Assembly (NCBI GenBank): GCA_903772945.1
Contig: CAICTM010000139.1
Span: forward strand, 1-64,000
From: Seminavis robusta
Taxonomy: Eukaryota > Bacillariophyta > Bacillariophyceae > Naviculales > Naviculaceae
Length of the DNA: 64,000 nt
Reading direction: 5' to 3'
The notes under the pieces: generated by a model
Seen by the model: the letters and a program-made list of their open reading frames with translations, nothing else
The model's database searches: none
Told to the model about the DNA's origin: nothing
In this document: piece after piece, positions 21,729 through 32,134 of the stretch
Layout of the letters: every line of letters begins with the position of its first letter
Numbering within the stretch: position 1 is the stretch's first letter
Position numbers and translations under genes: made by a program

Positions 21729-22134
21729 GTTTGTTTTGTTGTGAGGATGTTTGCTTTTTCGTTTTTGTGCGGGCAACTTCCGAGTCCTGTACCTGAGAAG
21801 ATCCATCAAGTAGGTTACTGGGGAACCGGTACCAGCACCCAAGAACTTTGGGAACCCATCCCCAGATCCCCAGCCATCCCAACACAGCAAGAGGTCCTGC
21901 AGCCAAGGTCAAGGCCACGCAAGCGCGATGAATATGCTTGGAATACTCCACACTCGGAGTAAACACTAAAACACTGGCTCAGGCGAGGTCCTATCCAAAC
22001 TCCATGTGTGTCCTCCGTGCATTCGCGAAACACATTTATTTTCGTCGATTTATTTAGGCGTACGTATCAAGATTTCATTCCTATCCATGTGACACACATA
22101 CGCAGATACGCAGTACGCGAAAGAAACACCACCG

Positions 22135-22309
22135 CAAATCCCCAACTCTAACGAAAATCATCCTTTTCTGTGAATACCGTGTGAGTACCGTGTGAGTACC
22201 GGTTTGCCAGGTAGTCCCGTTAACTTGGTGAAGTACTGTGATTTGTATAGTAAAAAATGGTACGTGTGCGAGATCTCACTTTTCGATTTTCGTTAGAGTT
22301 GGGGATTTG
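22135..22309. repeat. perfect 25-bp inverted repeat bounding a 175-bp unit (MITE-like)
   Basis: The 25 bases at 22135-22159 (CAAATCCCCAACTCTAACGA... ) are exactly the reverse complement of 22285-22309. The 125-bp interior carries CCGTGTGAGTACC-type doublets and no coding potential. Size, terminal position and perfection suit a miniature inverted-repeat element or a recent inverted duplication. No target-site duplication was clear. Confidence 0.6.
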
Positions 22310-22363
22310 TGACCATGATTGAGTTCGGCTGGCTCTAACGTTCTGATTGGTCCTACGCGAAAA

Positions 22364-22444
22364 CCATTTCCACGAAAGCTACGGTACGGCGAATTGAGAA
22401 TGGGAAATCAATGGTTCGCCGTACCGCAGCTTTCGTGGAAATGG
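22364..22444. repeat. 30-bp inverted repeat with 21-bp loop (one mismatch)
   Basis: The arms 22364-22393 and 22415-22444 are reverse complements with a single mismatch (CTACGG versus CTGCGG). The core CTTTCGTGGAAATGG would form a long hairpin in DNA or RNA. It lies 55 bases from the perfect 25-bp pair, so the two may be parts of one composite element. Confidence 0.6.
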
Positions 22445-24451
22445 AGTGAAAGCAAGCCGAATTTAACAGTTAAATTGATTTCACGTACGTACGGAGGAAG
22501 AAAGAGGTGCGAATACCTGGTTAGGACCAACTCTCAACGGCTCAAGCGTAAGAATTCTTGCCTCTGGTATGACTGGCACTCAGCAGCTTGCAAGAAGGAT
22601 TATGGCTGAGGCACTCCTGGGTCACAATTGCTGTCATAATTCGGAGGGGCAAGTCATAATAAGGCATTGAAGGGCTCCTTCTTAGAAAGAGGCAAAGAGA
22701 TCAGTTGAAGTACAGGCACTGAACCTGGTACAATGAAACCTATTCTTGAAAAGGAATAGGAAGCATCAATAAATCCATTTTGATGGAAGCATTAAATCCT
22801 TGCTGTAAGAGGGTGCAAATTTCAAGAAGCACATGCCAAAGCAAGTCGGGCAAAGGGTACTATTACTGTAGTACACATGTACCCTTGACATCTATCTGGA
22901 AATTATTTAACATTGTGATTGATTCATTTCTTCTGTGGAACAAGAATGACTATGACTATGTTCCTCCTGTGACGGTCTTTTATTTCTCGAAGACCGAAGC
23001 CAACAGGAAAGCCTTAACATCACATGTCCCTAAAACCTCAAGGAGAAAGAAAGGTCCGTTTTCAAACAATAATGCCATGACCAAGACATTGTTTTGCTCA
23101 CAATTTCCAAAAGCTACCAGGAATTTGCAACTACATGAAACTCGATGGCATTGTCTACCAGCTGCACCAACTCCATGTGGCTGACCTCTGGCCAAAACAT
23201 GACACAACATCATGGTGACAAAGCCTCGGCCTAAACCATTTTAGCAGCAGTTTTCGCATTCGTCGCAGCTTGCATCTCTGCCGCACTTCTCATCTAATCA
23301 TGATGACCTCTGATCTGGCACACTCCCCGAACATGGGCAGCAGTCGAGACTGGGAAGAAGACGAAAAATTTTGCATTGAATTGCATGTGTCTCTCCAGAG
23401 TATGGCAGGCAAAACTATCACGATCATAGTATGGCAATTTCACAATGGGAACCCCCGAGAAACCAGTAACTCGTTGGAAAGGCCCATCCATCTATGGTTT
23501 GGCTGTCTGCTGCTATGGCCGGTAACGGCACGTGTACAAGTGCTACTCTTTCTTCCATCAATACATCAAACTGATCAAACTGATCACAGGCTCTATGCAT
23601 ACCGTACCGTAGCTACCGGTATCTTCTTCATAGGACGAATTTGCATCGTTTGAAGTCCTGAACATGAAAATTTACCTGTAGCTAGCGCTGACGCCCCGGC
23701 ACACCACGGACCACGGATCATCATTGGGCTTCTGGATTCGATTCGACTATAGCTAGTGTTACGTTTCTCGTTTGACCGTCAAGGAAGCAACTCCAGACTT
23801 GCCAGACCGCAGGATTCTGTAAGGTCGTCCAGGGCAGGATGGGATGAGACGGTTTGTTCTTGCTAACAATAGCTATCGTCGTGGCAACCACTTTGTTTGG
23901 TGGAATTGAAAGCTAGTGTAGTACTTGTATCGTGTTCTGTGATGGATTCGATTCTTCTGGAGCGCTACGGAAACTTTGGACTTTTGAACCTAGCTCTAGA
24001 AGTACTGAATGACAGTATGCAGATGGAAGGCCCACGAACGGCAAAAGACCCATCATGTCCTGATCATTGCGTATCAGCTAATCAAACAAAGTTTAATTCT
24101 GCAATGGCTAACTAGCCGCATCAGGTCGCTTGACAGTAGCAAATACCGGTACGTCCGGCTTGACATAGTTTCCAGTCAAACTAGCTACTAGGAAGAAACA
24201 ACTTGAACACAAACGCTACCGGTACATGTAAAGTGTGCGTCTAAAGTACAAAAGATCCAGTGAGAATGATACAGTTTCCCACGCGACGACGTGACGGGAA
24301 CAAGGCAAGATCGGCATCTTGGCTCCAAGAAGCAACAAACGCTACAACCTCGTCACTGCCACAACAAAAAGCCAATTGACTGAGTTCTGGTGGAGATACA
24401 GTGAATGTAGTTGTGGAAGAAGACAAGACGAACAATCGACAGTATCCAGCC

Positions 24452-26606
24452 ATGGCAGAACTACGTGATCCGGTAAGTATGAAACAATGAGATCCTGCTG
24501 CAAATTTCCAAAGACTTCGTCTCATGTACTTACTGCCTTCTTCTTCCCGTTGATGCATGGCATGTCATGTTCTGTTTCTCTGTCTTATTGCTACTATACA
24601 TAGTCCTTCATAATGGAGGCCGCAGATGTGGAATCCAAGACGAGTGGAAAATCTTTCGATGATCTCTACACTATTGGGGAATTGGTAAGTAAATCTATGT
24701 CATTTGTCTAGCTAGTTTGGTTTGGTTTTGATACCCCTGTACTTTACTAATCTCTACTCTTACTCTATGACTGTGACAACAATAAACAGCTCGGAAGAGG
24801 CGTATTCTCCGAGGTGAAATCGGGTCACCACAAAGAGACTCAGCACCAATACGCCATTAAAATCATTCACAAACCGGAAATGGAAGAATTCGACAAGCGA
24901 TGTCTCACACAAGAAATTGCCTCCTTGAGTGCCCTCAATCATCCCAATGTCATTACGCTGCACGACGTCTTTGATGGAAAAGACACGGTTCACATGATTC
25001 TAGAAATTGTGCAAGGAGGAGAGTTGTTGGGTCGCTTGATTCAAAAGAAAAATTACACCGAACGAGAAGCCAGAGATGTCTGCAAAAGTGTCATGGAGGC
25101 CATGCATCACTGCCATTCACACAAAATTGCTCATCGAGACTTGAAGGCCGAGTGAGTGATTCCGGATACCCATTGTATTCAGAATTAATAATCAATCAGC
25201 AACAAAAGAGATTCTAACAGTTTGCTTTGTTCGACGTCACTCAATTGCACTTTTTCAGGAATTTGTTATTGGCGGTAAGTGCATGGACTGTAACTTCAAA
25301 GAATATCCTGTTGTAACTGGTTGGAATACATGGTTCTGCGGGGTCAATGATTCATCTCAAGTTGATTCTCACCCGTGGTTTGCTTGCTTTGATACTTCCC
25401 TCCCATTTTTTTAAAAATATAAGAGCCTAGACGATGATACGACCGTCAAAATTGCCGACTTTGGCTTTGCAAAGTACTGTCCTCACGATGAAGCACTCAA
25501 AACACAGTGTGGATCTGCGCAACATGTTGCACCGGAGATTCTAAAGAACGAATCCTACGGAACCAAAGTAGACATGTGGGCTCTGGTGAGTTGTCTTACG
25601 TACATTCGGAACTTGGTCTTCATTCATCCTTGTGGCTACACTGTCTCACAGCAGCAATGACAAACAACAACAAACAAACAACGGATAGGGCGTCATTCAT
25701 TACACTCTCATTGGAGGAAGGCCTCCGTTTTGGGCGCAGGAAGGGAATCAAGCCACTTTTCAGAAAATTCTCAAACGCGATTTCAAGTTTACAGATGATC
25801 TATGGGGACACGTCTCGGACGACTGCAAAGACATGATTCGCAATCTACTCCTGCTCGATCCAAAACAACGGTGGTCCGCCGACGACGTTCTCAAGTGCAA
25901 ATGGATTGCCGAGAGCGATGCATCAGAGTTGGATCAACATTCGCTCGCCGTCAACCAAGAAAAACTAAAGCTGGTGGGCGCCGCAAAGGAAAAGGTCAAG
26001 GCGGCCACGTACGCATTGATTGGGCTCAACCGATTGCAGTTTGATGGACAAATCCCCGATGACGACGAGATTATTGAAGAAATCATTGAAGAAGAGACTG
26101 TGGTATCCGAATTTGAAGAAGAAGAAGTCATCGAAGAGATTGTCGAAGAAGAGGAGGAGGAAGAAGAAGAGTTTGTCGGAATTGTGACTCGTGATCTCTA
26201 CTCGGCCTTCAAAATTGCGGATTGCGAGTGCGAACCGAAACGTAGAGATTACTTTGCGCTCGCACAGACCACGGGAGATTTTCTGGCGCAGGTACTCAAG
26301 AACAAGTACGGGGACGATTTCGATGAGGTGGAAATGACGCTGCGTAAGTCTCTCTACAATGCTGGCAAACCGACGGATGAGTATCAAGTCTACGTGGAAT
26401 GGGATATTACGGCACATTTTGCATGCGATCCGGAAAAGGTGCCGTCGCGGAGAGAAGTCTGTACCTCCCTGGTCATGGCCAACTTGGAAAACTACATTAT
26501 TGAATATCTCCATCCCCTGGAGAGTTGCCCCGGTGCGGGTTCCCCCAAAGTGCCTTCCATGTTCCAGCAGACGACGGGTGTTTTCTTTGGCCATGTTGCG
26601 TTCTAA
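24452..26606 (+). CDS. CAMK-type Ser/Thr protein kinase with acidic linker and novel C-terminal domain
   Basis: Six exons: 24452-24472, 24604-24684, 24790-25151, 25259-25274, 25424-25585, 25689-26606. All introns are GT-AG and in phase, giving 519 residues. Kinase parts: Gly loop LGRGVFSEV (35-43), Lys58 (AIK), catalytic HRDLKAEN with Asp151, DFG with Asp172, APE, DMWALGVIHYTLIGG and QRWSADDVL near 275. All catalytic residues are present, so it should be active, and the blocks are closest to CaMK/CDPK kinases. No EF hands follow. Instead there is a strongly acidic stretch (about 338-375), then a 140-residue globular C-terminus (FKIADCECEP...GDFLAQVL...) of unknown type. Exon 4 is only 16 nt and encodes the residues around Asn156 of the catalytic loop. 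The tiny first exon is less certain; a start in exon 2 is possible. Confidence 0.92.
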
Positions 26607-27027
26607 CCATCTAGACGAGAGAGGACGCCAAAACAATCAGCTTTTGTGGGAATTTTGAATCAATCAATCAACCGTAATCGTTACGGCGCAATAGTTGTCC
26701 TGTATGGTCTCTGCTTTGTGCTAGCATCTTTATGATAGGTTGTTCCACCACTTCTGTACAAATCTGGACACTTGTACGGCCACACCAACCGAAGGTCGCC
26801 ACACCAGTGTTTAGCCTAGCCAGTCCCTATCATAGCCTCTGATCCAGCACAAAGACCCGGATTCCTCGTCACAAACCCTCCAAACAATGCCCCGTCCCAG
26901 ACACATCATGGGACACTCCTAGGATCCTGCATGCCAAAAATTGTTGAAGAGTTTGGTGAGACGTGTAATTTGGATCAAGGCACGGTACAAAAGGCAGCTA
27001 AAACATCGTAGCAATCAAGAAGGATCC
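26607..27027. other. spacer between convergent genes
   Basis: 3' flanks of the kinase and of the LRR-like pseudogene. No gene, repeat or clear terminator motif seen. Confidence 0.45.
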
Positions 27028-28542
27028 TTACATGGAACTGTACATTCGTTTGCTTCCACAACCGGTGGCCTTGATGCTCCGCTCAGAGCGGTGTGTTGGG
27101 TGGCTCCACTTTGCTGGATTTTTACGCAGAAGTCCGTAAACCATGTTGAAGGTATCCTCTGCTGTAGCATGGTCGTCTCCAAGAAAAAACCCAACGTTTT
27201 GGACCTTCACAAGTAGTCTACAAATTCAGTTTTGGTCTTTCCGGGGTCTCTTGCTTCTTTGCGCCCCAGTGAGTTGAGTGTTGTGTAATACGGAAGCAGG
27301 TGTTGGCTTGGAAAATTAGATCCACGTTCATTGCCCCCACCATAATCAGCTGTGCAACCACATGTATCACTAAAGGTGGCATACTTCAGTGTTGCATTTG
27401 ATTTCTGGAGGACACCCCCTAGAATCTCCCGGTATCTCTGGAACTTGTCTGGCTGAGCATCCCCTTGTATGTAGTGGAATTCTTGAAGGTTTTGATCATT
27501 CTGTAGAGTATTGAGGATTGGATCTAGTCCCTTCATTGTTGTGTCACTTGCTGCTCGAATCACCAACTTATTCAATGAAGACCCATTGGAGAGGAAATGG
27601 CAGATGATTGGTGTCTCTGCAGCAGCAGCAACATCAGTACAGAGCGACAAATCAAATTGCCTCAGGCAGGGCATCCTACCCAGGCTGTGATCCAGAAAGT
27701 CAGCAGCCAATGGACAATTTGGACCAAGAATCAATAGCATATGTTGGAGTTTGGATTTTGACAGGAGCTGTTGAAACGAATCAGTGCTGAACCACAGAGC
27801 CACATCATCATGGGGTTGTTTCAATTCTGAGATTTTTGTGTTGGAACCGCTCAATACTCGGATTTGAAAGGATCCGGCGGACAAATTCCAAAAATCCATC
27901 CAGTTTCCATTCATTGCACCAGCTGACGATAGCTTTTATGTCATTGCTGTCCAGCGCTGGTGCCATGCCCAACACTCCTTCCGCATCCATTGCTGTCCGT
28001 TTTGTGCTGGAATTTTCATGATCAGCAACCCAAGGATAATTCTCAAAATCAAACCATCTGCACAGGGTGAACTTTCGCGTTGTTCCTGCCATCATTTTGA
28101 AGACGCTTTGGGTCAATTGAAGGCTGTATTTCCAGTTCAAGACCATGCGCAAACAGTCAGGAAGGTAAAAAGGTGGACTTTTGGGCACGAATATTTCTGG
28201 ATTGATATTAGCCAATGTCATGATTTCAGTCTCAGTAGGTCTACCAGGTCCTGGTCCTTGTGCCACCGCAATCTCAAAATTGTCTTCATCCACCAACCAA
28301 GGACACTTTGTGGCAAGAAAACCAACCACTCCTGGTTTGGCACCACATTTGAGGACATTTTTGAACAGCTCTTCAGTTAGCGCTTCAGGACAGAACTCAT
28401 AGAAAGTTTTGATGGTTTCCAAATCTGCCTTGGCCATCAACACCATTTCCAATGGGTGATACTTGGAAACAGTCCAGCGGCTGCTGGGCACCGGGTTATC
28501 AAGAGCAGCAAACAACGCGGCAAACAGAGCTGGGACATCCAT
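27028..28542 (-). pseudogene. LRR-like family Y, broken copy
   Basis: Colinear with the intact gene at 34.6-36.1 kb but interrupted twice. From the Met at 28542 it reads ALFAALDNPVP, KADLETIKTFYEF, FKNVLKCGAKPGVVGFLATK up to ILSNPSIERF. A frame change in a run of A near 27836 then moves it into the next frame (SELKQPHDDVALWF...). A second shift near 27210, after EFVDYL, leaves the conserved tail FNMVYGLLRKNP in a third frame, ending at 27028. The N-terminal half has ankyrin-like helices; the C-terminal half resembles irregular leucine-rich repeats (RNI-like). The first third is almost identical in DNA to the intact copy while the rest is far more diverged. The two shifts argue for a pseudogene rather than introns, as no splice sites fit. 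Confidence 0.75.
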
Positions 28543-29729
28543 GGTATCAAAGGGACAGAACAAGGAACTAGATAGCCACTGTAGTAGATACTGGAATAGA
28601 CTATTGACCGTCGGCCGTCGAATGAATGATCAATCGAATCAGAGAAGAGAGCCCAGACGCCAGGGCGGACCGAGTATGCATTGGTTGTAAAAGCCGATAA
28701 AGCTGTACTTATACAGCATGTTTTGGACTGCTATCTTCTTTCTTTCTTGCCAGACCACCCGGTCATTCTCTTTTGCGGTCGTCTCCTTTCTATCTGGCTA
28801 GCAACTTTGTACAACTAGCTAGCCAGGAACACTCCCGATAAAGCCTTATTTCATGAAATGACCTGTTTCTACTCTTAAATCATTGAGCCTAAATGACAGA
28901 AGAAAGTTTCCCGACATTGTTCCGACATTCTGCCGACATCCGACAAAGTGCCGACATTCTCAGACATTTTCCGACATCCTCATACAAACGCCGACATTCT
29001 CAGACATAGAGGATTTTTTTACCGACATTATTCAGACAATCACGATTACCCCACATTAAATAAAACGGAAGAAACTCGCTGAATGAGTCTTATAGAGTTT
29101 ACTATGGAGTCTAGAGTAAAAAATGACGAAAGAACTCTGATTCGGAATGTCCCACGACTCAAGAACCCTGATTCGGAATGATTTAAGCTAATCGTAAATG
29201 TCGGAAATATCGCTAAGAAACCTTCCGACAAAATGCCGACATTTTCCGACATCCTCATACAAACGCCGACATTTTCCGACATTCTCGTACATCCAGTTCA
29301 GAATTCCGACAATCCTCCGACATTCACGATTAAGTAGTCTTAGGCTGTATGACTTAGAGCCTTGAATACGGTCATTACTGCTTTTAAGTCTTTTATCGTG
29401 GGTGTTCCAGTGTTACGGAGGATTTAATCTAGATGGTACCAGTACCAGCAGCGACGGTCAATCATCCACGAGTATTCGAGAAAGAATCTGGTGACAATTT
29501 AAATTGTATAGTTCAGGATAGCATTAGTTAGAGTAATAAAATTACGTCGCGCAAAAACTATAGCATTTCAAAATCTGAAAGGAGGTTGATGAAAGAGAGC
29601 GAGAGGGAGAGAAAGCGATAAACTGGCAGTCCGGATGCCAGTGGGATGTGTGTGAGGCTGAATTGACAGATATTCAAAAGAGTGCGTGTGATAGGAAGCT
29701 GAAGAAAGTATTCCATTTGTGCTGTGCAT
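28543..29729. other. spacer dominated by a CCGACATT repeat field
   Basis: No gene. The repeat field at 28911-29332 is listed separately. Outside it are the 5' flank of the LRR-like pseudogene, a CTAGCTAGCCAG run at 28817, and the 3' flank of family X copy 2. Confidence 0.5.
28911..29332. repeat. CCGACATT-rich repeat field with two direct blocks
   Basis: Over a dozen copies of CCGACATT or CAGACATT are spaced by 2-12 bases. Two direct blocks of about 109 bp (28940-29048 and 29225-29332) both start CCGACAAA, share a 28-base identical core containing CATCCTCATACAAACG, and end CACGATTA. The 175 bp between them holds GATTCGGAATG twice (29138 and 29166). The spacing is irregular, so it is neither a CRISPR array nor a telomere. 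It could be a transcription-factor site cluster, a minisatellite, or the edge of an unknown element. Confidence 0.7.
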
Positions 29730-30479
29730 TCACTGCATCTGCACAGAAATGTAGCGTTGTGCTGCAATCTTCTGGAGGGTTCTGTAACAGGATTTGCGTG
29801 CCATTTTGGCATCCATAGGTCTGGACGCCGCAAAGTGCAAGCCACTGAGGGAGACAGTTTGCCAGTGTCGGTGGTCATTGGCCAACAAGTTTCGTAGGGC
29901 ACCGACCACACACATGGCGTCACGAAAGTAGAGACTCCCCGACAAGACAACTGACTTGACATCGGCATCTGCTTTGAGGGCATCCAAAAGAGAGATCATG
30001 GCCTTTGGCGACATGCATTCAGTGCAAATCTCTACAGTGGCTTCAAACTGAACTTCAATGTTCAACTGGTCGGCCACATGGAGGACACGACGGTAGAGAC
30101 TGGTCTTTTTGAATAGCCATCTTCGGTAGTTGGCTCCATGTACAATGTCGCGGAAGGTAATGGATCGGAGCTTTTGTGAGTTTTGGTGGTACTGTTCCAG
30201 AAGTTCGCACAGTTCCAAGACATCTTTGGAAGTGGAGCGAGCTACAAAGTTGGTCAGGATCAATCTTCGATTCTTGAGAAAGGCTCGGGACAACTCCGTG
30301 GCAATGGCGGAATCGCCGCAGGAGCTGCACTCGCTTCTGACGGAGGACCCTTCCGAGCATACACTGTCGTCAAGATCACTGACATCCGCGCAGTCGTCAA
30401 GGGTCTTTTGATGCCTTTGAAAGGGGTATTGGAGAAGCTCCAAAAGGAGACAGAGCATGGCTACCAAGGAGGCTAACAT
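29730..30479 (-). CDS. unrecognised membrane-anchored family X, copy 2
   Basis: 249 residues from the Met at 30479, just after a TTN codon run, the same arrangement as copy 1. A hydrophobic N-terminus (MLASLVAMLCLLLELL) is followed by an acidic/Ser linker (DCADVSDLDDSVCSEGSS) and the conserved part: LRSITFRDIVHG, YRRWLFKKTSLYRR, FEATVEI, SLLDALKADADVKSVVLSG, RHWQTV and TLQKIAAQRYISVQ. Compared with copy 1 the conserved part aligns throughout with small gaps at the linker, so both look functional. The signal-anchor-like start suggests ER or secretory membranes. Family and function are unknown. A longer in-frame start at 30575 would add a His/Pro-rich lead that copy 1 lacks. Confidence 0.72.
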   Translation of the reverse strand: MLASLVAMLCLLLELLQYPFQRHQKTLDDCADVSDLDDSVCSEGSSVRSECSSCGDSAIATELSRAFLKNRRLILTNFVARSTSKDVLELCELLEQYHQNSQKLRSITFRDIVHGANYRRWLFKKTSLYRRVLHVADQLNIEVQFEATVEICTECMSPKAMISLLDALKADADVKSVVLSGSLYFRDAMCVVGALRNLLANDHRHWQTVSLSGLHFAASRPMDAKMARKSCYRTLQKIAAQRYISVQMQ

Positions 30480-32134
30480 GTTTGTTGTGTGAAGTGTGCT
30501 TTTTGGTAGGCTCCGTAAAAAATTGTGAGGATACTGGTGATGGTGGTGTGGTGGTGGTTTGGATCTTGCGGTCACTTCAGGGGTGTGGGCTCTCCCCGTG
30601 GGCTATTCAGTACCGCTATGTAGCTAGCCGCTAGCCACGGTACATGTAGCTGCCGTAGCCAAAAAGCGGGTGTGCTCGCCGAATGGAGCTCCGAATGCGT
30701 CTGTTCCGGTCTGCCGAATGGTCTGTTCTGGTCTGTTCTGTTCTGTGCTGTTCTGGACCTGACCGTGAGAAAATGTACAGAAGACAGTTCAGCATCTTTT
30801 TGGTGGTCAAACTAGTTAAGTGCAGTGGAAAGTAGCCAGTAACCAGTCATTGTCGAACACAGGGAAGACGAGAGGCTAAATCATCATGGCTCCTCCTCAC
30901 ACAACAAAACCGTTCCTCGTCACTGGATTGTGGTTGGTGAGCTGGTTAGTGGGAGCGGTATCAGTAAAGCTGTGAATCCAAAGATCCTTCAGATCCTACT
31001 TTTTCACTATGCAGTCACCATGGCGTTAGCAGCAGACTCCACCCTTCTTTCCAGCAAAACAGCTGATGACCTGGGCTCTGGGCTGATCAAAATCAAAACG
31101 CAAGAGCTAAGCAAGAGCTTGAGCAAGTTAGTCCCTGATTTCTCCGGCTCTTTGTTTCCAGCGGCAGAGTAAAAGTGGCTTTCAGCACAGCCATCATCAT
31201 CTGTCAGTGAGATTGAGATTTGATCGGATGAGATCCTCTCTCCGTATCTGAAACGCAACAGGGAGTTTCACGAACACAGATTCCCACTGTCCACAGCCTC
31301 TGAGGGCTGCTGCACCTCCCCGTGGCTGATAGACCGGGAAGTACCTTTCAGCTACTTCCTGTACTTTAAGCTGCCTCGTCGCAAGTGGCCGGGACACTGC
31401 AAGCTACATGTACAAGATCGGATTCCTGGCGTCTGACTCCTTGTGGCTTCATCCATCAGAATCTGATGTCAGGCAGTGGCCATGTCCTTTCTCAAACAAA
31501 GTGTCTACTTGGTTGGGAGCTCACCGACATGACTACTGCAATGGGCATCGTCGAGCCACCGATGGCTTCTCATTGATTTCCACTTTGGATCTGGCCATCG
31601 TAGTGCTCCTGGCATTGATTGCGAGGGCCATCAGAATCTGTTCTGGGTTGGCCCGTGCTTGCTTGCATGCATGCAGCCAAATCGTCAAACCGTCAAGACC
31701 GGTCGTCGAAAGCCAGGCATTGGCCTACGTGGACTAGATGCGTGAACCATCTGCAGCCATTCAGGAGGAAATATGAAACTGCTGCATAACTGGGCGCAAA
31801 CCAAGGTCGTACCGATTTCAGCTCGTTGACCTGATGATGTCGTCTTATCGGATCAACCAAAAAGGCCCAGCAGCAGCTCGTGTTCGGTCATTCCATACTG
31901 ACGAAATCGGGTGGACAGTGCGCTTCCTCTTCTATCCCACTTGCCGTCGAGAGTAGACCTCCAGACAACCCCATCAAGCAACAGAAAAACGCTACACCCA
32001 CTCTCGCACGGTGTGACACATGAAATGTGGAAGACGCTGGCATGGTAGACGAGATGATTGTTAGGAGTACGAGTATGCTTGCAAATTATTAGATTCTGTG
32101 ACAATGCGGTTCAATAAAACATTTCAAAGGTGAC
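30480..32134. other. 1.65-kb spacer
   Basis: No supported gene. Contents: TGTTCTG/GGTCTGTTC short repeats near 30715-30755; CTAGCCGCTAGCC near 30625; frames at 31385-31740 and 31853-32104 with no domain or matching paralogue. Confidence 0.45.

Larger units (their letters stand above)
21729..24451. other. 2.7-kb spacer with two strong inverted repeats
   Basis: No gene could be supported. The inverted repeats at 22135-22309 and 22364-22444 are listed separately. A small CCGTGTGAGTA doublet sits between them at 22178-22200. A plus-strand frame at 22780-23184 and its minus-strand shadow (22980-23213) lack any known domain. TACCGGTA palindromes recur at 23610-23625 and 24146. Confidence 0.5.

Noticed and set aside
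22780-23213. Overlapping frames on both strands of 77-134 residues
   Set aside because: No domain, no splice-site support, no paralogue in the window.
24241-24558. 105-residue minus-strand frame at the kinase start
   Set aside because: Overlaps the kinase leader, first exon and first intron; no domain.
28911-29332. CRISPR array or telomere
   Set aside because: Units are too short and irregular, there are no uniform spacers, no cas genes, and the genome is eukaryotic.
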